Shown here: piece after piece, positions 1-7,097 of the stretch
Layout: each line of letters opens with the position of its first letter
Position numbering within the stretch: the stretch's first letter is position 1
Source: an uncultured Actinomycetes bacterium
Lineage (GTDB): Bacteria > Actinomycetota > Coriobacteriia > Coriobacteriales > Atopobiaceae
Assembly: GCA_900315165.1 (NCBI GenBank)
Contig: OMXZ01000001.1
Span: 1-64,000, forward strand
Length of the DNA: 64,000 nucleotides
Direction of reading: 5' to 3'
Translations under genes and position numbers: made by a program
Notes under the pieces: generated by a model
What the model was told of the DNA's origin: nothing
The model's database searches: none
Seen by the model: the letters and a program-made list of their open reading frames with translations, nothing else

Positions 1-1481
1 CGGAAGGCAGAGACCGGCACCTCGATAATGTCATCGATGAGATTCTCGCCCAACGTTGCGAGACCCAATCAATCGAGATTAAGGCCGCCGCAAACGGGAC
101 CCCGAAGCTCTACGACACCCTCTCGAGCTTCGCGAATCAAAGCGGGGGTGGAACCATCGTCTTGGGCATCGATGAAAGCGCCGGGTACCGGATCGTAGGG
201 GTATTCGATGCGCAACAGGCGCAAAGGGACATCGCGGACCAGTGCAAGGAGATGGAGCCCGAGCTGCATCCCACGTTCGAAACCGTACGGCGGGACGGCA
301 AGGTCCTCGTCGGTGTGACAATCGATGGATTGCCCATGGGCATGCGGCCTTGCTTCCGCAAGACCGCGGGGATTTCCAAGGGCTCGTACGTGCGCGTCGG
401 CGACCAGGACGTGCATATGACACAACCCGAACTCTATACAATTGAGTCGTTCAAGGATGGCATCCGAGGGGATGTCGCCGTCAGCCCGATCGCCGAGGAT
501 GCGATGCTCGACCCCGACAGGAAGGCCGAGTTCATTCGTCTGGCGAAGGCGGATCGCCCGAGGCTCGCCCATCGCGGGGATGACGAGGTCCTCACGCTGA
601 CCGGCGTCAAGCGGGAGGGCAAGCCGACCCTGGCGGGCCTCATGTGCCTCGGCGACTATCCCCAGCAGGTGTACCCCAACCTATGCATGACCGCCATCGC
701 CGTGGCCGGCACGCAGATCAGGCAGGGCGAGGACGGGACGCGCTTCCTAGACTCGAAGCGGTTCGAGGGTACCGTCGACCAGATCATCGATGACGCGCTC
801 GCCTTTGTGCGGCGCAACACAAAGACCCGCGTGGTAATCCGCAACGGACAACGCATCGATATCCCCGAATATCCCGAAAACGCCGTGCGTGAGGTAATCA
901 CCAACTCCCTCATGCACCGTGACTATGGCCCATACAACGAAGGCACGCCCAATAGGCTTGTCATCTATTCCGACCGTCTGGAGTGTTGGAACCCTGGTGG
1001 CATCTATGGCGGGCAAAGCGTGGACGAGTTGGGGCACGAAAACATTCCGACAAGGAACCCAACGCTTGTCTCGCTCCTGGAAATCCTCCGCACCGCGGAA
1101 AATCGGCACTCGGGCATCCCCGTGATCCGCGACGAGATGCACGCGGCGGGGCTGCGGCCGCCTGTCTTCGTCGACGCGCGGGACACGTTTGTGGTCAGAC
1201 TGTACAACGAGCCGGAATCACTTGACGAACAACAGAAGCCGAAATCCTCTGAAGAGTCGACCAAAGCCGGTCGCAGACCCGGCAAGACAAGCGCGGAGGA
1301 TATCGTCGCCTTTTGCACAGTCCCACGCAGCAGACGCGAGGTCGCAGAGCACCTCGGACGCACCGTCGCGTATGTGACGAGGGCTTTCCTGAACCCCCTG
1401 ACCGAGAGTGGCCGGCTCGTGCGGACCCTGCCCGAAAAGCCACGCAGCAAGGACCAGCGCTACGTCGCCCGCCGGGCGTGA
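1..1481 (+). CDS. AlbA_2 (Schlafen-type) ATP-binding transcriptional regulator, 5'-truncated
   Basis: The reading frame is open from the window edge, so the start codon lies outside. The visible N-terminal part has the AlbA_2/Schlafen pattern: a CETQSIEIKAA stretch, then KLYDTLSSFANQSGGGTIVL around residues 37-56 of the visible frame. A central region contains PENAVREVITNSLMHRDY, the helix typical of the HATPase_c_4 domain in this family. The last 75 residues look like a winged helix (SRREVAEHLGRTVAYVTRAF). Family members are usually 400-500 aa regulators; in most cases the target is unknown. A nearby toxin-antitoxin pair suggests an accessory region. The assignment rests on motif recognition only. 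Confidence 0.8.
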   Translation, partial: EGRDRHLDNVIDEILAQRCETQSIEIKAAANGTPKLYDTLSSFANQSGGGTIVLGIDESAGYRIVGVFDAQQAQRDIADQCKEMEPELHPTFETVRRDGKVLVGVTIDGLPMGMRPCFRKTAGISKGSYVRVGDQDVHMTQPELYTIESFKDGIRGDVAVSPIAEDAMLDPDRKAEFIRLAKADRPRLAHRGDDEVLTLTGVKREGKPTLAGLMCLGDYPQQVYPNLCMTAIAVAGTQIRQGEDGTRFLDSKRFEGTVDQIIDDALAFVRRNTKTRVVIRNGQRIDIPEYPENAVREVITNSLMHRDYGPYNEGTPNRLVIYSDRLECWNPGGIYGGQSVDELGHENIPTRNPTLVSLLEILRTAENRHSGIPVIRDEMHAAGLRPPVFVDARDTFVVRLYNEPESLDEQQKPKSSEESTKAGRRPGKTSAEDIVAFCTVPRSRREVAEHLGRTVAYVTRAFLNPLTESGRLVRTLPEKPRSKDQRYVARRA

Positions 1482-1507
1482 CAGTCCCCCGTCTCCTGTC
1501 ACGCGCA

Positions 1508-2068
1508 CTAGCGCAGCTGGGGGACGCCGGCCGCGAGCATATAGCCCTGCAGTTCCTCGAACTCGCCCGGCGCGAGGGCGCGGGTATCCACGATGAGGCC
1601 CTTGTGGTCGCGCCGCACGATGAAGAAGTAGGGCCCCGAAACCATCGCGCCGAGCATGGACGCCCACGGCATCACGACGGTGGAGAAGGGACTCCTGATT
1701 GTGGCGCCCGCGGCGTCGAACTCATAGGCAACCGTGGCGTCACCAAGCGCGCGCTGCTCCTCGAGGGCGGCGTGCACGGCCTTCTTCTGGTTGCGTTTGA
1801 CGACCTGCAGCGCGTACCACTGGTAGGCGGGTAGCGCGAGGATCAGGAAGATGGCCGCGATAACCACCAAAGCCACGGCAGCGGTATGGGGCGCAAGGCT
1901 CATCATGACGACGCTCACGAGGGCCATCCCGGCGACGGCTGCCAGGTAGTTGCGCAGGTTGACCAGCGCAACCTGCGGCACGCGGGCGTGCCCGGCCTCG
2001 GTCGCAAGCAGGGCGTCCTGCATCGCGTTTAGCGATTCCTCGGTGACGGTGACGGTGGTGCTGACCAT
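1508..2068 (-). CDS. YcxB-like membrane protein
   Basis: A 186-residue protein with two hydrophobic segments at about residues 40-58 and 62-84, followed by a soluble C-terminal domain. That domain has the YcxB layout: an aromatic-rich strand (GPYFFIVRRDHKGLIVDTRA) near residues 144-163 and a final acidic helix. The N-terminal 35 residues are soluble. The function of the family is unknown. It sits between a convergent regulator gene and a divergently placed toxin-antitoxin pair, with no sign of co-transcription with either. A good ribosome-binding site (GGAAG) lies just before the ATG. Confidence 0.65.
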   Translation of the reverse strand: MVSTTVTVTEESLNAMQDALLATEAGHARVPQVALVNLRNYLAAVAGMALVSVVMMSLAPHTAAVALVVIAAIFLILALPAYQWYALQVVKRNQKKAVHAALEEQRALGDATVAYEFDAAGATIRSPFSTVVMPWASMLGAMVSGPYFFIVRRDHKGLIVDTRALAPGEFEELQGYMLAAGVPQLR

Positions 2069-2114
2069 GGGGCTTCCTTCGACGGCGTTTTTTCGCTCCC
2101 CTACTCTAGCCCAT

Positions 2115-2417
2115 CTACTTCACGGCTGGGCCATACACCAGAGCGAGCACGTCGACAAACTCGTCGGCATGACGGTACACGATGATATAGGGCGGCACCA
2201 CGAGCTTGCGAAGCCCTTGGCCATAACGAAACGTCAGGGACGGCCGCACGTCGGGCGACCCGCTGTCTGGATAGGCAGAGACCAAGTTGACCTGGTCGTA
2301 TATGCGACCGAGCAGTTTGTCCGATTGAATTTCCGCAAGGCTCGCGATGAACTCGTCGGTGATGCGCAGCGTTACCGCAGGGTCGGCAGAACTGCCCCGA
2401 GACGCACGTTTAGGCAA
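2115..2417 (-). CDS. RelE/ParE-family toxin
   Basis: A 100-residue basic protein with the RelE/ParE fold pattern: an N-terminal helix pair (FIASLAEIQSDKLLGRIYDQ), a beta strand with GLRKLVVPPYIIVYRHA near residues 68-84 and a last strand VDVLALVYG. These toxins are usually mRNA interferases or gyrase inhibitors; the sequence does not say which. The start overlaps the end of the upstream antitoxin gene by 8 nt, the normal coupling for such pairs. The first 12 residues are low-complexity and may not belong to the folded domain. Confidence 0.8.
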   Translation of the reverse strand: MPKRASRGSSADPAVTLRITDEFIASLAEIQSDKLLGRIYDQVNLVSAYPDSGSPDVRPSLTFRYGQGLRKLVVPPYIIVYRHADEFVDVLALVYGPAVK

Positions 2418-2700
2418 GGCGAGGCCTCATCTCATTCGCGCGTCCGAAGGCCTCGTCCACCGAGGTCACATACCGACCAGCTTCGATGTCGGCGATGCCG
2501 CGACCGACCGCATCCAAGAGGCGGGCTTCATAGGCGGCATCCTCGCGCTCCCTTGCGATCCGCTGCTCAAAAGCATCCTCGCTGCAAAAGACGTAGGCCC
2601 CCGTGCCCTGCTCGGTGATACGCACCACCGAGCCGCGAGCGGCTTCCTTCACTTTGTTGGGGTTCCTCTGGAGCGTCGTCATCGAAAAGATTGGTTCCAT
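2410..2700 (-). CDS. Phd/YefM-type antitoxin
   Basis: A 96-residue partner of the RelE/ParE toxin. The N-terminus has the Phd/YefM-like pattern: an initial strand, MTTLQRNPNKVKEAA, then VVRITEQGTGAYVFCSEDAF, which would form the DNA-binding dimer. The rest is a charged helical tail that would wrap the toxin. An in-frame ATG 11 codons upstream exists, but AAGGAG lies 6 nt before the ATG at 2700, so the shorter form is preferred. A dyad just upstream (2722-2746) is a plausible autoregulation site. Confidence 0.8.
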   Translation of the reverse strand: MEPIFSMTTLQRNPNKVKEAARGSVVRITEQGTGAYVFCSEDAFEQRIAREREDAAYEARLLDAVGRGIADIEAGRYVTSVDEAFGRANEMRPRLA

Positions 2701-2721
2701 CAGCAGCTCCTTCTTCACTAA

Positions 2722-2746
2722 ATTATCTGACATATTAACAGATAAT
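2722..2746. promoter_or_regulatory. Candidate operator of the RelE/Phd pair
   Basis: Inverted repeat ATTATCTG-N9-CAGATAAT, perfect over 8-bp arms, 22 bp upstream of the preferred antitoxin start in an AT-rich patch. Antitoxins of this class normally repress their own promoter by binding such dyads. Position and symmetry are seen; binding is inferred. Confidence 0.5.
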
Positions 2747-2813
2747 CATCCGCAGGTCGCCAATAGAGACCCTGGCGTAGGATGAGGGAAAGTCGCCGAG
2801 TCGAGGAGGCGCC

Positions 2814-3392
2814 ATGTCCGCAGAACAGACCACGCATCAGACCGCTGACCAGCCGCAGCCCCAGTCCGCCGCAGCGCTCGCACCCGTCGACCATACCGCG
2901 CTCGAGCTCGCCATGTGCGACTACGACCGGGGCGACCCCCGCCGCATCCAACACTTCGTGAAGGTGCGCGCCTTCGCCCGCACGATCGCGCTGGCCGAGG
3001 GCGCAGACGCCGCCGCGCTGCACACGCTGGAGGCCGCAGCCCTCGTGCACGACGCGGGCATCCACGAGTCCGAGCGCCGCTACGGCAACACCGCCGGCCC
3101 GCACCAGGAGGAGCTCGGCCCGCAGGTCGCCCGCCCCCTACTCGAGGCCGCCGGCTACCCAGACACCGAAGTCGATCGCATCTGCTGGCTCGTGGCGCAC
3201 CATCACCATTATGCGAACATCGCGGACCTCGACCACCAGATCCTCGTGGAGGCCGACTTCCTCGTCAATATTTATGAGGACGCGCCGGACGACCACGACC
3301 AGCGCCGCCGCATGGCAGCCTCCGTGCGCGACAAGGTCTTCCGCACGGCAACGGGCACGCGCCTGCTCGACGACCTCTTCCTCGCGGATTAA
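2814..3392 (+). CDS. HD-domain metal-dependent phosphohydrolase
   Basis: A 192-residue protein with a complete HD signature: His47 (RIQHFVKV), the His79-Asp80 pair in ALVHDAGIH, a histidine cluster at 129-132 and the late aspartate Asp148 in EADFLVN. Such proteins bind divalent metals and hydrolyse phosphate esters or nucleotides; the substrate is unknown here. The first 25 residues are Gln/Pro/Ala-rich and probably disordered. The gene is transcribed alone, divergent from the toxin-antitoxin pair. Confidence 0.8.
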   Translation: MSAEQTTHQTADQPQPQSAAALAPVDHTALELAMCDYDRGDPRRIQHFVKVRAFARTIALAEGADAAALHTLEAAALVHDAGIHESERRYGNTAGPHQEELGPQVARPLLEAAGYPDTEVDRICWLVAHHHHYANIADLDHQILVEADFLVNIYEDAPDDHDQRRRMAASVRDKVFRTATGTRLLDDLFLAD

Positions 3393-3587
3393 CCCAGGCG
3401 CCGCGAGCTGGTTGCCGACACCCAGACACACAAAAAAGCCCGTCTCGCCTGCGCAAAAACGGACCATGTTTGGGTGTGCGATGTATCGCAGAGCCGGCCG
3501 TTCGGGCTGGCGAGCCGCCAGGCTGGCGAGCCGCCGAGCCGCCGGTGGCCGCCCGCTGGGCCGTTCTAGCTGCGCCTACTTGACCGC

Positions 3588-3857
3588 TTAGGGGACGTCA
3601 GCCGCATCGAGCTTGTCTGTGAAATCGGTATAGAAGAGGTCCTCGGGCTCGGCCCCGTCCATGACCGCCTCAAGCTCGGCCATCCCGAAAGCATCGCTCG
3701 GCGCGAACGTCACCTCCACGGTGTGCGGACTCTCCTCGAAGGACACCTCGGTCACCGGCCCCTCGGAATTCTGCACGACGCTCAGGCGGCCGTCCTCCCT
3801 CTCGCCGATCGTGATGGTGCGGGTCTCCTCGCCGTCGTCGAATGTCACCTGGCGCAT
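3588..3857 (-). CDS. Small acidic protein of unknown function
   Basis: An 89-residue acidic protein with no recognised domain. It looks like alternating beta strands (VTFDDGEETRTITIGE at the start, TVEVTFAP near the middle), then an acidic tail. AAAGGGAG is well placed before the ATG, and the start overlaps the last codons of the surface-protein gene by 13 nt. The two are therefore probably translated from one mRNA. No signal peptide. It could serve the surface protein, but that is only context. Confidence 0.6.
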   Translation of the reverse strand: MRQVTFDDGEETRTITIGEREDGRLSVVQNSEGPVTEVSFEESPHTVEVTFAPSDAFGMAELEAVMDGAEPEDLFYTDFTDKLDAADVP

Positions 3858-5326
3858 CTGCGCTCCCTTTCTGCCGCTGCGATCATCGCAACACCCAGTG
3901 CCGCCAAGAGGAACAATGCCGCTCCCCCGCCGGCCACAAACCGACCGGCCGCAGCCGCATCATCTGTCTGCGGGAGCGGCTCGGCCGCGGGTTCGGTGTG
4001 CCGTGTTTGCTGACTTGCGGCAGTATTCTCCTCCAACGCCGACGTCGCGGGCCTCGAGGATGGCACATCGCCTTGAGAATTCCCCACGGAAGAAGGACGT
4101 GAAGAAGGACGTGCGGCTTCCGGCTCCTCCGTCGGTGCGGGCGCGGGCGCCGCCGGGGTTGCAGGGTCCGACGAAGACGCAGGTCCCGTCGGCGTCGGCG
4201 GGTCATCGGGCGTTGGTGCCACCGGACCTGGCGTCGGCGTCTCGGGCTCCGTCGGCGGTACCGGGTCTTCGGGCGTTGCGGGGTCGGACGCCATGGGGCC
4301 GGGCGCCACGGGGTCCGCAGGCTTCTGAGCATCCTCCGGCGCCACCCACGGGTAGTACATTCCCTGCGCATCCGCCGTCATATCGACTGTCCCATAGGCG
4401 GGATACTCGCCCTTAAACTGGGAGAGCGCCTCCGCCGCGATCGGCGTGCGGAAGACCTGCTTGCCGCCGTTGGTGACCGTGTCGCTGACCGCGACCGCGT
4501 CGACGCTGCCGCCGGTGATGACGATGGAAGCGGCCGAGGACTCCGGCCCGTTGCCGAGAGCGGCCACCTTCTCGTCGCCCGCGCCGGTGTCGACCGTGCC
4601 GCCCGAGATCGCGACGTCGGTCTTCACGGTCGCCGGCACATAGCAGCTGCCGCCGACGGCGGCCTTCGATCCGCCGCGGGCTGTGACATGGCCGCCGCTG
4701 ACCCGTATCGTGCCCGCGCCATAGACCCCGCCGCCGATGCCCGTCCCACCGCCGCCCGGGCCGCTACTCCCGGTGGCATTGACGGCTCCGCCACTGATCG
4801 TAACCGTGCCCGTACCGCGAATGCTGCCGCCGATACCGGCACCGCCGCGTGCGCCCGTCGCCGTGACGTTGCCGCCGGCAATCGTGATCTGACCTGAATC
4901 CGGGGAGGCACCGTCGCCCCCGATGCCCGCGCAGGCACCGCCCCTCTTCGCGACGCCGGTCGCGACCAGGGTACCCGTGCCCGCCGCCTGACCCTCGATG
5001 GTGAGGGCGTTGCCCGCGGCGACCGTGATTCCCTGGGCTGCGGTGAGCGTGACGCCGTCGCGCAGGGTCAGGTGGACCTGGCCGAGGCAAGTCACTCGCT
5101 TCGCAATCGCCACATCCGTCTCAGGTGTGATGTACCAAGACTCAGTGCCAGCCGCGCCCCATGTGGTCATGTCCGCATCGAGCGTTGTCAGATCGGACGC
5201 CGCCGGATCGGACGCGCCGCCCTCTCCCGTCTCGGCATAGGTGGCCGCAGGCGCACCGACGATCGCGCATACCGTCAGCAGCATCGCGGCGTACGCTCTC
5301 AGGTGACGGGGAAATGTCCCACGCAT
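3845..5326 (-). CDS. Sortase-anchored glycine-rich surface protein
   Basis: A 493-residue secreted protein. Residues 1-31 form a signal peptide ending ATYA. Residues 60-290 carry repeated beta-helix-like units such as ITIAGGNVTATGARGGAGIG and VTISGGAVNATGSSG, as in cell-surface carbohydrate-binding domains of the right-handed beta-helix kind. A long Pro/Thr/Glu-rich wall-spanning stretch follows (about 325-445). LPQTD at 451-455, a hydrophobic segment and a basic tail (ERERRCAR) form a sorting signal; Asp replaces the usual Gly after the cleaved Thr. Translation starts after a clear GGAGG. A role in adhesion or glycan binding is inferred. Confidence 0.8.
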   Translation of the reverse strand: MRGTFPRHLRAYAAMLLTVCAIVGAPAATYAETGEGGASDPAASDLTTLDADMTTWGAAGTESWYITPETDVAIAKRVTCLGQVHLTLRDGVTLTAAQGITVAAGNALTIEGQAAGTGTLVATGVAKRGGACAGIGGDGASPDSGQITIAGGNVTATGARGGAGIGGSIRGTGTVTISGGAVNATGSSGPGGGGTGIGGGVYGAGTIRVSGGHVTARGGSKAAVGGSCYVPATVKTDVAISGGTVDTGAGDEKVAALGNGPESSAASIVITGGSVDAVAVSDTVTNGGKQVFRTPIAAEALSQFKGEYPAYGTVDMTADAQGMYYPWVAPEDAQKPADPVAPGPMASDPATPEDPVPPTEPETPTPGPVAPTPDDPPTPTGPASSSDPATPAAPAPAPTEEPEAARPSSRPSSVGNSQGDVPSSRPATSALEENTAASQQTRHTEPAAEPLPQTDDAAAAGRFVAGGGAALFLLAALGVAMIAAAERERRCAR

Positions 5327-5499
5327 GGGTCCTCCAAAAGGTAAAGGCGCCGGTAGATGTGTTGTTGTATAAGCCGATGCTATCGATTATCCGCGCGCCT
5401 GTCCACGGGGGTCGCCTCGCCCGCCGCCGGCGACCGCCGAATGTTTCGATTTCGTGAGGTACCTTGTGACAGGCGCTACACTATTCATGTCAATGCGTT

Positions 5500-5532
5500 G
5501 CCAGGTGGCGTAAGTCCGATTGACCACCTGGC
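5500..5532 (+). promoter_or_regulatory. Hairpin in the MFS gene leader
   Basis: Perfect 9-bp inverted repeat GCCAGGTGG / CCACCTGGC with a 15-nt loop, about 80 nt before the MFS start codon. No T run follows, so it is not a simple terminator. It could be an operator or an mRNA leader structure. Confidence 0.35.
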
Positions 5533-5611
5533 GGTCCGCACCTCGCACGCTCGTCACGTCGCATCCCTTGCCGACGGCCAGGATCTATTGGCCCGTCGAA
5601 AGGGATTTTTT

Positions 5612-6880
5612 ATGGCACAAGCTGAACAGACGCTGCAGGCGCCGGGCATGGGCATGCAGGCTTCGGGTGCGGAGGCGCAGCCGACCGCCGCCACGACCGG
5701 CATGCGCGCCCAACCCATGCTCTGGACCCGCGACCTCGTCCTCATCATCCTCGTGAACCTGTGCGTCTTCACCAACCACATCATGTCGCTCGCGACCTTC
5801 CCCTTCTATGTGAAGGCGCTCGGCGGCACGGAAGCGCTCGCGGGCATCTGCGCCGCGGTCTTCTCCTTCGTCGCTGTGATCATCAGGCCCTTTATCGGCT
5901 GGTGGCTCGACAACGGCGTGCGCCGCACCGCCCTCGTGATTGGCCTGCTCCTCATGAGCTTCGCGCCGGCGGGCTATGTGCTCGTGCCGTCGCTCTCCAT
6001 CGTGATCGCCTGCCGCATGATCCACGGCGTGGGCCTGTCCTTCTCCAACTCCACCACGGCTACCGTCGCCTCCGACGTCATCTGCAAGCCCCGCTTCGCC
6101 GAGGGCATGGGCTATTTCGGCATGGCCACGGCGCTCGCCTCGGCCATCGCCCCGGCACTCGGCCTTTCCCTCATGGAGGGCGCAGGCTTCCAAGCCCTTT
6201 ACTTCACGGCCATGGGCATCACGCTGGTGGGCCTCGTGCTCTTTATGCTCATCAAGGCACCGCGCATCGATGTGCCCAAGAAGAAGCTCGACTTCAAGAC
6301 CCTCATCAACCGCGACTCGCTTCCCGCCTCGGTCACCATGCTCGTCTTTATGTTCACCTTCGGCGCGCTCGAGAACTTTGTGGCCATCTTCGCCGCCGAG
6401 CAGGGCCTGCCCTCCGGCTCGATCTACTTCGTAATCATGAGCGTGATGCTGCTGCTCGTCCGTATCTTCCTGGGCAAGCTCGTGGACCAGAAGGGCGAGG
6501 CCATCTTCGTCTACACCTGCAACGCCGCCATGCTCGTGGCCTTCCTGCTGCTGGCCCTTGTGCCCAACACCGTGACCTACGTGCTGTCCGCCGCGCTTGC
6601 CGGCTACGCCTTCGGCGGCCTCGAGCCCTCGCTGCAGTCCATGGCCGTCCACACCTCCAAGGACGCGACGCGCGGCTCGGCCAACTCGACCTTTCTCTGC
6701 GGCTACGATATCGGTTACGGCCTGGGCGGCGGCATCGCCGGATCGCTGATCACGGGCCTGGGCTACTCGGCCATGTGGGTGATCGTCTCGCTGGCGTGCG
6801 TGGCGTCCGTCGCCTTTTACGTGTGCTGGGCCCGCCACAGCGACACGAGCTTCTCCAAGCAGCTCGCCCAGGGCAAGTAG
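5612..6880 (+). CDS. Major facilitator superfamily transporter
   Basis: A 422-residue membrane protein with about twelve hydrophobic segments starting near residue 38. The MFS loop signature between helices 2 and 3 is visible as RPFIGWWLDNGVRR. The first 35 residues are a hydrophilic Gln/Ala/Met-rich leader. The frame is open further upstream, but AAAGGG just before the ATG at 5612 and the poor quality of upstream codons support this start. The substrate cannot be read from sequence; the overall layout resembles arabinose-efflux-like multidrug or small-solute exporters. It is monocistronic, with a repeat and a hairpin downstream. Confidence 0.8.
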   Translation: MAQAEQTLQAPGMGMQASGAEAQPTAATTGMRAQPMLWTRDLVLIILVNLCVFTNHIMSLATFPFYVKALGGTEALAGICAAVFSFVAVIIRPFIGWWLDNGVRRTALVIGLLLMSFAPAGYVLVPSLSIVIACRMIHGVGLSFSNSTTATVASDVICKPRFAEGMGYFGMATALASAIAPALGLSLMEGAGFQALYFTAMGITLVGLVLFMLIKAPRIDVPKKKLDFKTLINRDSLPASVTMLVFMFTFGALENFVAIFAAEQGLPSGSIYFVIMSVMLLLVRIFLGKLVDQKGEAIFVYTCNAAMLVAFLLLALVPNTVTYVLSAALAGYAFGGLEPSLQSMAVHTSKDATRGSANSTFLCGYDIGYGLGGGIAGSLITGLGYSAMWVIVSLACVASVAFYVCWARHSDTSFSKQLAQGK

Positions 6881-6901
6881 CCCACTCGGGCAAGAGGGGT
6901 C

Positions 6902-6930
6902 GGACAATTGGGAAACGTCCCCTTTTGTCT
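6902..6930. repeat. Diverged copy of the GGACAAAAGGG hairpin repeat
   Basis: GGACAATTGGGAAACGTCCCC followed by TTTTGTC repeats the core seen at 14986, 16515 and 19970, in inverted orientation. The arms pair imperfectly. It lies 20 nt after the MFS stop codon. Confidence 0.6.
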
Positions 6931-6946
6931 TATTTATCTTACTTCA

Positions 6947-6978
6947 GTCGCCCGCCGTGCTCCCGTACGGCGGGCGAC
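6947..6978 (+). terminator. Probable terminator after the MFS gene
   Basis: Perfect 12-bp stem GTCGCCCGCCGT / ACGGCGGGCGAC with an 8-nt loop. The T tract after it is weak (GTGTTTACC), so termination may be partial. Confidence 0.5.
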
Positions 6979-7059
6979 GTGTGTTTACCGCCAATCCACG
7001 CACGTCACCGAAGAGAACCTGCCGGGGCCTGTCAATTTGTTAGGGTAGATGTATTCAAT

Positions 7060-7079
7060 TGCGGCGTGGGGACGCCGCA
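7060..7079 (+). promoter_or_regulatory. Hairpin directly before the hydrogenase operon RBS
   Basis: Perfect 8-bp stem TGCGGCGT / ACGCCGCA closed by a GGGG loop. It ends 2 nt before the AGGAGAGGA ribosome-binding site of the first hydrogenase gene. The position suits control of translation or mRNA 5'-end stability, or a DNA operator. Confidence 0.4.
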
Positions 7080-7097
7080 TATAGGAGAGGACAAACC

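Noticed and set aside
3505-3560. Direct repeat GGCTGGCGAGCCGCC between the HD gene and the small acidic gene
   Set aside because: Two short GC-rich copies; no pairing or conserved arrangement to support a function.
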